From: an uncultured Phascolarctobacterium sp.
Lineage (GTDB): Bacteria > Bacillota > Negativicutes > Acidaminococcales > Acidaminococcaceae
Assembly: GCA_958448515.1 (NCBI GenBank)
Contig: CAUDEF010000010.1
Coordinates: forward strand, 1-64,000
Direction: 5' to 3'
Length of the DNA stretch: 64,000 bases
The notes under the pieces are model-generated. The model worked only from the letters and a program-made list of their open reading frames with translations. It was not told where the DNA came from and did not search any database. A program made the position numbers and the translations under genes. Shown here in pieces: positions 55,027 through 63,941 of the stretch (the first letter of the stretch is position 1; every line of letters begins with the position of its first letter).

Positions 55027-56562
55027 TGATTCCAGGACAGGATATACACCTGCATTATAGAGCTGATAATGATATAAAAGATTGTCAATTACCTGGGTAA
55101 TATTATCTACACTGGTGTATTTGCGGGCTTCTTTAAGATTTTCATAAATCGCTTTGGTGATAAACTGCAGCGGCCAACTGCTTAAAACAGATGTAACCAT
55201 AATTAGGGCATAATCTGATTTTGACAGCAGGGCAGCGTCAATGATATTCAGTCCCTGACCGGGATTTTCACGCAGATAAAGCATGGGAGCTGTTAATTTC
55301 AGCGGATCAACCAGATAATAGGCAATATGCTTTTCGATTTCCGCCAGCAGTTGTCTGATTCTTTGAGAAGAATCATCCTGCAGAAGAAAAGTAAAAAGCT
55401 GAGATTCCTGGTAATGCTCACTGTAGTAGACGAAGGTTTCTTCCCATACATCTGCCTCAATACGAGTTGCAAATTCTAAAACAGTATAGTTGATACTGCC
55501 ATCCTGATTAAAAAGTTTTTCGTGAATATCTTTCGACCAGTCTTTAAAATAGGCAATTTTATCGCATAACGCTATAAATTTCTGGTATTGATTAGCAGAA
55601 AGATAAGTAAATTCTTCATTTTCTGCAAGAGTTCGCAGGTTTTGTGACAAAAGAAGAATGTGAATCATTTGTTCCGGCTCAGTAAAGCTGCTTTTAGCAT
55701 GAGCAAGATATTTTTCCAGCAGCAAAGGCAGATTAAGCATGGAAAGATTATAATTTTCTTCAATTTCCTCACGTTTTAACTGAGTAAGAAGTTCGGTAAA
55801 GTTAATTAAAAGCAGTGAAGTTCCCTTTAACAGCTGTGGGTTAATATACTGGTCCTGCAGAATGCCCAGTAAATCACACTCAGAAAGTATTTTTATTGAC
55901 AGCATAGGAAAGCTGACATCGTTATCCATTGCATGTTCAATGCACCACAGACGCTGGTCATTATTTTCAATAGCAACTTCTCCTAAGGCAAAAATACGGC
56001 CCCAGTTTTTGGTACAGTAAGCAAGATCCCAAAGTTCATCCTGCAGCTCGGCTATATCGTTATTGGCTGCGATAATGAAAAAATAGGTAAATTCTTCGCA
56101 GCGGGCAGCTGATAAAATGTCATCCCATAAAACGGGATAATGATCGCGAATTTTAGTGAGGCCTGTAAAATAAAACAAAAGAAATGCAAATTTGAAAATA
56201 TTACGGTCTGAGGTGTGATAAAAAAAGTTTTCAGCAAGTTCAAACAAGGCTTCTTCGTGAGGTTCATAATTAAACTTACTGAGAAAATCACTGTGAAATT
56301 CTACCAGAGGCTTTTCTTTGATGGTTTTTTCCAGAAAGGTTAAGTTTTCCTGATTGGGAAGATTCAGATACTGAGTCAAAGCATGCAGAAGATGATCTGC
56401 CGGCTGGTCTTCTACAATACCGGTATAATAGTAGCTGTCTGCAGTTCCAAGATAAAAGGGCGGAGCAAATTCCGGATCGTCAGGCAGTGTATTAGCCGTA
56501 AAGATATCATTATCATCAATATTTTGTTTTATATATTCCAATAAACTTAATTTATTATCCAT
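55006..56562 (-). CDS. Large cytoplasmic protein of unknown function
   Basis: A 518-residue, mostly helical, acidic protein without signal peptide, membrane segment or catalytic motif that I can recognise. It reads as an alpha-solenoid-like array (repeating Leu-rich helices such as LLINFTELLTQLKREEIEEN and VIDNLLYHYQLYN). I know no named family. The start at 56562 follows AAGGA with 7-nt spacing; the frame is open 27 codons further up. It lies downstream of pyruvate carboxylase, separated by a terminator, and ends in the palindrome shared with the transporter gene. Confidence 0.75.
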   Translation of the reverse strand: MDNKLSLLEYIKQNIDDNDIFTANTLPDDPEFAPPFYLGTADSYYYTGIVEDQPADHLLHALTQYLNLPNQENLTFLEKTIKEKPLVEFHSDFLSKFNYEPHEEALFELAENFFYHTSDRNIFKFAFLLFYFTGLTKIRDHYPVLWDDILSAARCEEFTYFFIIAANNDIAELQDELWDLAYCTKNWGRIFALGEVAIENNDQRLWCIEHAMDNDVSFPMLSIKILSECDLLGILQDQYINPQLLKGTSLLLINFTELLTQLKREEIEENYNLSMLNLPLLLEKYLAHAKSSFTEPEQMIHILLLSQNLRTLAENEEFTYLSANQYQKFIALCDKIAYFKDWSKDIHEKLFNQDGSINYTVLEFATRIEADVWEETFVYYSEHYQESQLFTFLLQDDSSQRIRQLLAEIEKHIAYYLVDPLKLTAPMLYLRENPGQGLNIIDAALLSKSDYALIMVTSVLSSWPLQFITKAIYENLKEARKYTSVDNITQVIDNLLYHYQLYNAGVYPVLESKKDALN

Positions 56563-56604
56563 AGTAAAATCCTTTATACATGTGATAGATAATATTATAT
56601 CACA

Positions 56605-56653
56605 GGCTGCAAAATAAAAAACAGCTTTTGCCCTATAGGACAAAAGCTGTTTT
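56605..56653 (-). terminator. Terminator after pyruvate carboxylase
   Basis: Stem AAAACAGCTTTTG with its complement CAAAAGCTGTTTT and inner CCTATAGG, followed on minus by TTTTTTATTTT. Confidence 0.92.
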
Positions 56654-56664
56654 CATAATGATTG

Positions 56665-59600
56665 TTATTGAGTTATTTCCATCAGGCAGTCGCCGCTTTC
56701 TACGCGTTCACCAGCCTGAACATGAATTGCACTGACAGTACCGTCAACAGGAGCTGACAGGGTGGTTTCCATTTTCATGGCTTCAGTTACAATAAGCGGA
56801 GCTCCTTTGGTTACCTGCTGACCTTTTTCTACCAGCACTTTTACTACAGAACCGGACAGGGAAGCGCCAATTTCACCAATAACGGTTTTGTCTGCTTTCT
56901 TGCGGGTTACAGCTGTGGTTTTTACGTTACGGTCTTTGATTTCAATTTCACGAGGTAAGCCATTAAATTCAAAGGATACTGTGCGCATGCCTTTTTCGTT
57001 AGGTTCAGAAATATGATCAAGTTTAATTATAAGAACTTTACCCTGTTCAATTTCTACTTTGATAACTTCACCTTTTTTCATACCGAAGAAGAAGGTAGGA
57101 GTATCAAGTACGGAAACATCGCCAAAAGTATTGTTGCGTTCTACCCAGTCGGTAAATACTTTCGGGTAGAGGCAGTAAGAAATAACTGCTTCATCAGTTG
57201 TAGGTGCACCCATATCAGCAAGCTTGCTGCGAATTTCTTCAAAGTCAACCGGAGGAAGAACCGCACCCGGACGCTCAGTAATTGCAGGACGTCCTTTGAG
57301 AACGATTTTCTGCAGTTTTTCAGGGAATCCCTGATAAGGAACGCCGATACGTCCTTCAAAGAATTCTACTACAGATGCCGGGAAGTCTAAAATATCGCCT
57401 TTAGCGTAAACATCTTCTTCAGTCAAGTTGTTTTGAACCATGAAGAGTGCCATATCGCCGACAATTTTTGAAGACGGAGTAACTTTAATCAGATCACCAA
57501 ACATCATGGATACGCGGTGATACATGTCTTTAACTTCTTCCCAACGTTCCATAAGTCCAAGAGCCTGAGCCTGCTGTTTAAGGTTGGTATATTGTCCGCC
57601 GGGCATTTCGTGGATATATACTTCCGGATTGGGGAAGTTTTCTGTTTTATCTGCTGCTTTATAGTAAGGACGAACAGTTTCCCAGTAACGGGATAATTCG
57701 TTCATAGCATCTACGTCCAGGCGAGGCTGACGCGGATGTCCGCTTAATGCGTAGTAAAGGCTGCTGCCGCTGGGCTGAGAAGTACCGCTGCTCATAGCGC
57801 TCATGGCAGTATCAACAATATCTACGCCGGCATCAATTGCACGGGCATAAGTATAAATAGCGTTACCGCTGCCTTCATGAGTATGCAGGTGGATAGGTAC
57901 GCCTACATGTGCTTTCAGGCTGCTTACAAGGCGGAAGGCTGCTTCCGGTTTTAAAAGGCCGGCCATATCTTTGATAGCAATGATGTTGGCACCTGCTTTT
58001 TCCAGTTCGCGAGCCATATTTACATAGTATTTCAAATCATATTTGTCGCGGCTGGGGTCAAGAATATCGCCGGTATAGCAGAGCGCTGCTTCAGCAACTT
58101 TACCTGTTTCACGTACAGTGTCAATGGAAAGACGCATATTATCAAGTCCGTTTAAGCTGTCAAAAATACGGAATACATCAATACCGTTTTTAGCAGCCAG
58201 ACGGATAAATTCTTTTACTACATTATCCGGATAGCTGGTATAACCTACAGCGTTGGCACCACGCAGCAGCATCTGCAGCATTACGTTAGGTGCTGCTTCA
58301 CGGAACTGCGCAAGTCTTTGCCAGGGGCTTTCATCTAAGAATCTGTAGGCTACGTCAAAAGTTGCGCCGCCCCAGCATTCCAGGGAGAACAGGTTGGGCA
58401 GTTTGCCTGCAGTATCGCGCATAACTTTAATCATATCGTTAGTACGCAGACGTGTTGCAAAGAGAGACTGGTGAGCATCACGCAGAGTGGTATCGGTAAT
58501 GAGAACTTCTTTTTGGTTCATTACCCATTCAGCCAGACCTTCAGCGCCGCGGGCATCAAGAATATGTTTTGCGCCGGCTGTAAGGCTGCCGGTGAAAGGT
58601 TTAGGCATATTCAGAGGAACAAAATCCGGTTTTGGCTGTACGCCTACATTAGAATAACCGTTTACACTGATATCAGCAATATAGTTCAGTAATTTGGTAC
58701 CACGGTCCTGAGATTTGGTGAAAATAAATAATTCTTTTGCTTCATCAACAAAGTTAGTAGAGTAATCGCCTTTTTTGAAATGCTCGTTTTGCAGCACATT
58801 TTCCAGGAACTGAATATTGGTTTTTACGCCGCGGATGCGGAATTCTTTCAGGCAGCGCAGCATTTTTGTAATAGCAATGTCATGAGTTAAGCCCCAAGTT
58901 GTTGCTTTTACGAGAAGAGAGTCGTAATACGGAGTAATAACAGAACCGGTGAAGGCATTGCCGCCGTCCAGTCTGATACCAAAGCCACCGCCGCTTCTGT
59001 AAGCAATTAACTTGCCTGTATCCGGCATAAAGTTATTGGCAGGGTCTTCAGTGGTAATACGGCACTGAATAGCATGACCATGGAATTTGATGTCTTCCTG
59101 TTTAGGAATAGCAATTTCCGGATCATGGAGAGCATAGCCTTCAGCAATTTTGATCTGAGATTGTACAATATCAATACCGGTAATTTCTTCTGTTACAGTG
59201 TGTTCAACCTGAATACGGGGATTTACTTCAATAAAGTAGAATTTTCCGTCATTGGTCGCAAGGAATTCTACTGTTCCGGCACTGATATAATTAACGTTTT
59301 TCATAAGTTTAACTGCAGCATCGCAGATTGCCTGACGCTGAGCAAGAGGAAGAGAAAATGCCGGAGCAATTTCTACCAGTTTCTGGTGACGGCGCTGAAC
59401 AGAGCAGTCACGTTCAAATAAATGAACAAGATTACCATACTGGTCGCCGATAATCTGTACTTCAATATGTTTTGGAGAATCTATATATTTTTCCAGATAG
59501 AGCTCATCACTGCCGAAAGCTTTCTTTGCTTCACTGCGGGCCATTTCATAAGCAGTTGGTACTTCATCCGCGCTGTACACAACGCGCATGCCGCGGCCGC

Positions 59601-60099
59601 CGCCGCCATTAACAGCTTTGATGATGATAGGATAGCCGTATTTTTCACCAAATTCCAGAACTTCTTCCAGAGATTCTACATTGCCGTCACTGCCGGGAAT
59701 CATGGGAATTTCTGCCAGCTCTGCCTGTTTACGGGCGTTGAGCTTATCGCCGAACATTATCAGATGTTCAAGTTTTGGACCAATAAAAATAAAGCCTTCT
59801 TCTTCACAGCGTTTTGCCAGAGTGCTGTTTTCAGACAGAAAACCATAGCCGGGATGGATTGCATCTACGTCATGCTCTTTAGCAATTTTTAAAATACCTT
59901 CAATGTCTAAATATGCATCAGTAGGATTTTTGCCTTCACCGACTAAATATGCTTCGTCAGCCTTATTTCTGTGCAGAGAAAGTGTATCTTCTTTAGAATA
60001 TATAGCAACTGTACGAATACCTAATTCGTTGCAGGCACGGAATACACGGATTGCAATTTCGCCGCGGTTGGCGACTAAAACGGTTTTTATTTTTTGCAT
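56665..60099 (-). CDS. pyc: Biotin-dependent pyruvate carboxylase
   Basis: A 1144-residue single-chain enzyme making oxaloacetate from pyruvate, bicarbonate and ATP. Biotin carboxylase domain (about 1-450: VLVANRGEIAIRVFRA, GGGGRGMR, EKYIDSPKHIEVQ, FIEVNPRIQVEHT); carboxyltransferase domain (about 530-830: ITDTTLRDAHQSLFATR, ALCYTGDI, HLHTHEGSGN with metal ligands); allosteric linker; C-terminal biotinyl domain with biotin-Lys in EAMKMETTL. Complete. The start at 60099 follows AAAGGAGG. It gives anaplerotic oxaloacetate for a C4 pathway, in keeping with the dicarboxylate carrier at 1 kb. Confidence 0.96.
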   Translation of the reverse strand: MQKIKTVLVANRGEIAIRVFRACNELGIRTVAIYSKEDTLSLHRNKADEAYLVGEGKNPTDAYLDIEGILKIAKEHDVDAIHPGYGFLSENSTLAKRCEEEGFIFIGPKLEHLIMFGDKLNARKQAELAEIPMIPGSDGNVESLEEVLEFGEKYGYPIIIKAVNGGGGRGMRVVYSADEVPTAYEMARSEAKKAFGSDELYLEKYIDSPKHIEVQIIGDQYGNLVHLFERDCSVQRRHQKLVEIAPAFSLPLAQRQAICDAAVKLMKNVNYISAGTVEFLATNDGKFYFIEVNPRIQVEHTVTEEITGIDIVQSQIKIAEGYALHDPEIAIPKQEDIKFHGHAIQCRITTEDPANNFMPDTGKLIAYRSGGGFGIRLDGGNAFTGSVITPYYDSLLVKATTWGLTHDIAITKMLRCLKEFRIRGVKTNIQFLENVLQNEHFKKGDYSTNFVDEAKELFIFTKSQDRGTKLLNYIADISVNGYSNVGVQPKPDFVPLNMPKPFTGSLTAGAKHILDARGAEGLAEWVMNQKEVLITDTTLRDAHQSLFATRLRTNDMIKVMRDTAGKLPNLFSLECWGGATFDVAYRFLDESPWQRLAQFREAAPNVMLQMLLRGANAVGYTSYPDNVVKEFIRLAAKNGIDVFRIFDSLNGLDNMRLSIDTVRETGKVAEAALCYTGDILDPSRDKYDLKYYVNMARELEKAGANIIAIKDMAGLLKPEAAFRLVSSLKAHVGVPIHLHTHEGSGNAIYTYARAIDAGVDIVDTAMSAMSSGTSQPSGSSLYYALSGHPRQPRLDVDAMNELSRYWETVRPYYKAADKTENFPNPEVYIHEMPGGQYTNLKQQAQALGLMERWEEVKDMYHRVSMMFGDLIKVTPSSKIVGDMALFMVQNNLTEEDVYAKGDILDFPASVVEFFEGRIGVPYQGFPEKLQKIVLKGRPAITERPGAVLPPVDFEEIRSKLADMGAPTTDEAVISYCLYPKVFTDWVERNNTFGDVSVLDTPTFFFGMKKGEVIKVEIEQGKVLIIKLDHISEPNEKGMRTVSFEFNGLPREIEIKDRNVKTTAVTRKKADKTVIGEIGASLSGSVVKVLVEKGQQVTKGAPLIVTEAMKMETTLSAPVDGTVSAIHVQAGERVESGDCLMEITQ

Positions 60100-60129
60100 A
60101 GTTATGCCTCCTTTTAAACTCACAAAAAT

Positions 60130-60180
60130 ATTGTATAAAAAAGTTAATATCTTTGCAATAATGATTAGTGATGTATACAT
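60130..60180 (-). promoter_or_regulatory. pyc promoter with upstream ATGTATACAT palindrome
   Basis: On minus, -35 TTGCAA (60158-60153), a 17-bp spacer and -10 TACAAT (60135-60130). The palindrome ATGTATACAT (60171-60180) is 12 bp upstream of the -35. The purC promoter has the same TTGCAA and palindrome in nearly the same arrangement. Confidence 0.6.
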
Positions 60181-60426
60181 AATTCTTATAAATGTCTGCA
60201 CATTGTATACAGTATTAAAAGTTTTCAGTTTTTTCTCTTGATTATTATTTGGCTAAAGGGTAAGATTAAGGTAACGGCTGCAAGAGCTGTTTCTGCAGGC
60301 TGCATGGCCGGCAAATAACTTATGTTTGTGCGGTTATGACAGTTTATAAGGGAGGAAAGCAACAAAATCAGTGTATATAAATACTGAAAAACAGACAAAA
60401 TCTGAAAGAAAATAAAGGAGAAATAT
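60181..60426. other. Rest of the pyc-ftsH divergent gap
   Basis: The 327-bp gap between the divergent starts holds the pyc promoter, a short GC-rich patch (60270-60310, CTGCA...TGCAG) and an imperfect CAGTGTAT/ATACTG repeat near 60371-60388. No clear ftsH promoter or coding frame was found; AAAGGAG lies before the ftsH start. Confidence 0.5.
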
Positions 60427-62274
60427 ATGAAGCAGGAAAAAAAGCAAAAGCCTATGCTTTACTATTATGTAATGACATTACTGATAATTTTGTTAATTAA
60501 TACAGTTATTGTGCCTACTTTTTTCAGTCCTAAAGTAAATGAAATTTCCTATGGCAGTTTCCTACAGATGGTTGATGAAGGCAAGGTATCTAAAATAGAG
60601 ATTACCGATACTAAAATTGCCGCACTGAGCAAAGATGAAGGCGATGCCAAGATTTATGTAACCGGCAGGGTTGAAGATCCGCAGCTGGTAGACAGGCTGA
60701 TGAAAAGTAAAATAGAGTTTTCACAGGTAATTCCCAAAGAAAATTCGCCTATTGTTAATTTCTTTTTAAACTGGATTATGCCCATTGTTATTTTCTTTGC
60801 CCTGGGACAGCTTTTCATGCGGTACATGGGCAATAAAATGGGCGGCAATGCCATGAGCTTTGGCAAAAGCAATGCCAAGGTTTATATTGAAGCTCAGACA
60901 GGAAAAAGTTTTGATGATGTAGCAGGTCAGGATGAGGCTAAAGAAGCCTTAATGGAGTTAGTTGATTTTCTGCACAATCCGGCAAAATATAAGGAAATTG
61001 GTGCCAATATGCCCAAAGGTGCGCTGCTGGTAGGCCCTCCGGGTACAGGCAAAACCCTGCTTGCCAAGGCTGTGGCAGGAGAAGCAAAAGTGCCGTTTTT
61101 CTCTATCAGCGGCAGTGAATTTATTGAAATGTTTGCCGGTATGGGTGCTGCGCGTGTGCGTGATTTGTTTAAGCAGGCGCAGGAAAAAGCTCCCTGCATT
61201 GTATTTATTGATGAGATTGATGCTATCGGCAAAAAGCGTGATACAGGCAAATTTGGCGGTAATGACGAACGTGAACAGACTTTAAATCAGCTGCTTTCTG
61301 AGATGGATGGCTTTGATGGCGGTAAAGGCGTTGTTATTCTTGCCGCAACTAACAGGCCTGAATCTTTGGATAAAGCGCTGCTGCGTCCTGGTCGTTTTGA
61401 CAGACGTGTTCCGGTTGAACTGCCGGATTTAAAAGGACGCGAAGCTATTTTAAGAGTACATGCCAAAAATGTAAAAATTTGTCAGGATATTGATTTTAAT
61501 GCTTTGGCTCGTGCAACTTCCGGTGCTTCCGGTGCAGAACTTGCCAACATAGTTAATGAGGCTGCTTTAAGAGCCGTTAAGATGAAAAGAACCTGTGTTG
61601 CGCAGGAGGACCTGGAAGAATCCATTGAAGTGGTAATTGCCGGTTATCAGCGCAAAGGTGCGGTTATTTCTCCAGAAGAAAAACGTGTTATTGCCTACCA
61701 TGAAATCGGTCATGCTCTGGTGGCAGCCATGCAGAAAAATTCTGCGCCGGTGCATAAGATTACCATTATTCCCAGAACCAATGGTGCGTTGGGTTATACT
61801 ATGCAGATCAGTGAAAATGATTCAGTACTGATGAAAAAAGAAGAACTGTTTAATAAAATAGTTACGATTACAGGCGGCAGAAGTGCCGAGGAAATTGTTT
61901 TCGGCTCCATTACTTCCGGTGCGGCCAATGATATTGAGCAGGCTACACGTATTGCCCGCAGTATGGTAACAAGGCTTGGTATGACAGAAGAATTTGATAT
62001 GATGGCAACTGAGGTTATCAGCAATGTATATCTGGGCGGCGATGCTTCCCTGCAGTGCAGCGATGAAACTGCCGGTAAGATTGATGCCAAGGTACTTTCC
62101 ATCATTAAAGAAGCTCATGAAAAGGCTCGTGAGATTCTGCTTGAAAATCGTACAAAACTTGATGAACTGGCAGAATACCTGCTGGAGAAAGAAACCATCA
62201 CCGGTGAGGAGTTTATGGCTGTATTAAATAAAACTCAGGATATCAGTGATGCAGAAATCGTAGAAGAAGCATAA
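60427..62274 (+). CDS. ftsH: ATP-dependent zinc metalloprotease FtsH
   Basis: A 615-residue membrane AAA+ protease. Two helices (about 11-30 and 117-137) flank a small exported domain. The AAA part has VGPPGTGKTLLAKA (Walker A), CIVFIDEIDAIG (Walker B), AATNRPESLDKALLRPGRFDRR (SRH), and the protease part has zinc motif HEIGH plus the distal Asp in GAANDIEQATRIAR. The pore loop reads FAG instead of the usual FVG, and the following helix MGAARVRDLF is otherwise normal. It is slightly divergent and may be a second FtsH copy. It stands alone. Confidence 0.94.
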   Translation: MKQEKKQKPMLYYYVMTLLIILLINTVIVPTFFSPKVNEISYGSFLQMVDEGKVSKIEITDTKIAALSKDEGDAKIYVTGRVEDPQLVDRLMKSKIEFSQVIPKENSPIVNFFLNWIMPIVIFFALGQLFMRYMGNKMGGNAMSFGKSNAKVYIEAQTGKSFDDVAGQDEAKEALMELVDFLHNPAKYKEIGANMPKGALLVGPPGTGKTLLAKAVAGEAKVPFFSISGSEFIEMFAGMGAARVRDLFKQAQEKAPCIVFIDEIDAIGKKRDTGKFGGNDEREQTLNQLLSEMDGFDGGKGVVILAATNRPESLDKALLRPGRFDRRVPVELPDLKGREAILRVHAKNVKICQDIDFNALARATSGASGAELANIVNEAALRAVKMKRTCVAQEDLEESIEVVIAGYQRKGAVISPEEKRVIAYHEIGHALVAAMQKNSAPVHKITIIPRTNGALGYTMQISENDSVLMKKEELFNKIVTITGGRSAEEIVFGSITSGAANDIEQATRIARSMVTRLGMTEEFDMMATEVISNVYLGGDASLQCSDETAGKIDAKVLSIIKEAHEKAREILLENRTKLDELAEYLLEKETITGEEFMAVLNKTQDISDAEIVEEA

Positions 62275-62279
62275 TAAGT

Positions 62280-62322
62280 AAAGGAACCAGTAAAACTTGG
62301 TTTTACTGGTTCCTTTTATTTG
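62280..62322. terminator. Terminator between ftsH and the AhpF-like gene
   Basis: A 17-bp stem AAAGGAACCAGTAAAAC with its complement and a T-rich tail on plus. It works best for ftsH and may also serve the minus-strand gene. Confidence 0.88.
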
Positions 62323-62323
62323 T

Positions 62324-63940
62324 TTATTGTATTTCTATCAGCAGTTCAGTAAGCTGCGCAAGATTTTTTTTGCCAAAAAGTATTTTCTCGCCGTTGTTAA
62401 TAACAAGGCAGGGAACACTCATAACGTTATACTGTTCTTTCAGCTCAGAAAAATGGTTAATATCATAAACTTCTGCTGTAATATGTTCATTTTCAACAGC
62501 CAGACGCTGAGCTGCTGTAACAAGCTCGGGGCACATGGTACAGGATAAAGAAATCAGTACTTTCAGCGAAACAGGCTGTTTTAGAGAATGAATTTTTGCG
62601 GAAAGCTCAGAATCTAAAGCCTGTCCGGGTCCGGCCGCATTATATAACGCCAGAACAAAGGAGGTAAATTCATGTCCTCCAGGTACGCCATAGAAGGAAG
62701 CTCCGGTCCATGTCCCGTCTGCAGTGCAGATTTTTACGCAGGGGGCAGGTTCATTTTCTGTATAATTTTTAATGCAGGTAAGCTTATCTGTGAGAGAACA
62801 TAGCTGCGTAATGTAAGCTGACAGTTCTTCAGATAAATCGGACTTGTTAAGCTGCAGTTTTAAAACCAGATTATTTTCCATACGCGCAAAAACTCCCTGC
62901 AGCTGCTGCAAAATCTCATCAGTAAAGATACTGCTTTGAGAAGTATTGTCTGTTTTTACAGTATCTGCTGCAGGTACTTTGGGAATAAGTCCTGTTTTCT
63001 GCTGCATTTCAGCTGCGTATTTTTCCAGTTCAGTAGCGGCAATGGCGCCGTCAGCAACTGCCGTAACTACCTGACGTAAAGCTTTTATACATACATCACC
63101 TGCCGCATATAAACCTTTGCAGGATGTCTGCTGATTTCTGTCAGTAATAACATATCCCTGTTCATCCAGATCTGCAAGGTTTTTGACAAGTGCAGTTTCC
63201 GGCTCATAGCCTGCAAAGACAAAAATGCCAATATTGTCATTTGCAGTGTACGTTGTTATTTCTCCGGTTTTGGTATTACGGTAGGATATGGAATTTAATT
63301 TGTCCTTGCCGGATGCTTCAATAACCTCTACGTTTGTAAGGACAGTGATTTTATCATGCCGCAAAGCTTTTTCTGCCGTTGCGGCAGCACAGGTAAAGCC
63401 TTCTCCGCGAATGAGAACAGTAACATGACTGGCATATTTTGTTAAAAATACACTTTCTTCGGCAGCTGCATAACCTCCGCCGATAACAAATACTTCTTTA
63501 TTTGTAAAAAACTCACCATCGCATGTAGCGCAGTAAGCTACGCCGCGGCCCTGAAATTCCTTTTCGCCTTTAAAGCCTGTCTTGCGAGGATGAGCCCCGG
63601 TTGCCAGAAGTACGCCAAAACATTCCAGCACACCTCTGCTGGTAGAGACTTTTTTTATATCAGAAGACATATCCAGGTCATGGACTTCAGCCAGTAAAAA
63701 TTCTGCGCCAAAGTTTTGCGCCTGCTTCAGCATATTATCTGTTAATGTTTTGCCTTCTGACTGCACTATACCGGGATAGTTTACTATTTCTTCGGTAATA
63801 GTAATTTGTCCGCCAAAATGCTCTTTTTCCACAACGATAACTCTGTATTTTGCACGAGCCAGATATAAAGCGGCACTAAGCCCGGCAGGGCCGCCGCCGA
63901 TGATTACAACATCATAAAGATTATTTGCCTGAGAAGCCAT
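62324..63940 (-). CDS. AhpF-like peroxiredoxin reductase with permuted domains
   Basis: A 538-residue flavoprotein. Residues 1-310 form a thioredoxin-reductase-like FAD/NAD(P)H unit (VIIGGGPAGLSAALYLARA, redox pair CATC at 137-140, VIGGGYAAAEES, GLYAAGDVC). Residues about 340-538 match the N-terminal tandem thioredoxin region of AhpF (GHEFTSFVLAL, then CTMC at 467-470, cis-Pro VPCLVINNG). In E. coli AhpF this region precedes the reductase, so the order is permuted here. It starts 1 nt after the ahpC stop, so it is AhpC's reductant. Confidence 0.9.
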   Translation of the reverse strand: MASQANNLYDVVIIGGGPAGLSAALYLARAKYRVIVVEKEHFGGQITITEEIVNYPGIVQSEGKTLTDNMLKQAQNFGAEFLLAEVHDLDMSSDIKKVSTSRGVLECFGVLLATGAHPRKTGFKGEKEFQGRGVAYCATCDGEFFTNKEVFVIGGGYAAAEESVFLTKYASHVTVLIRGEGFTCAAATAEKALRHDKITVLTNVEVIEASGKDKLNSISYRNTKTGEITTYTANDNIGIFVFAGYEPETALVKNLADLDEQGYVITDRNQQTSCKGLYAAGDVCIKALRQVVTAVADGAIAATELEKYAAEMQQKTGLIPKVPAADTVKTDNTSQSSIFTDEILQQLQGVFARMENNLVLKLQLNKSDLSEELSAYITQLCSLTDKLTCIKNYTENEPAPCVKICTADGTWTGASFYGVPGGHEFTSFVLALYNAAGPGQALDSELSAKIHSLKQPVSLKVLISLSCTMCPELVTAAQRLAVENEHITAEVYDINHFSELKEQYNVMSVPCLVINNGEKILFGKKNLAQLTELLIEIQ

Positions 63941-63941
63941 T

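Noticed and set aside
57013..59892. Several plus-strand frames within pyruvate carboxylase
   Set aside because: All lie antisense to a complete, motif-rich gene and show low-complexity hydrophobic composition typical of shadow frames.
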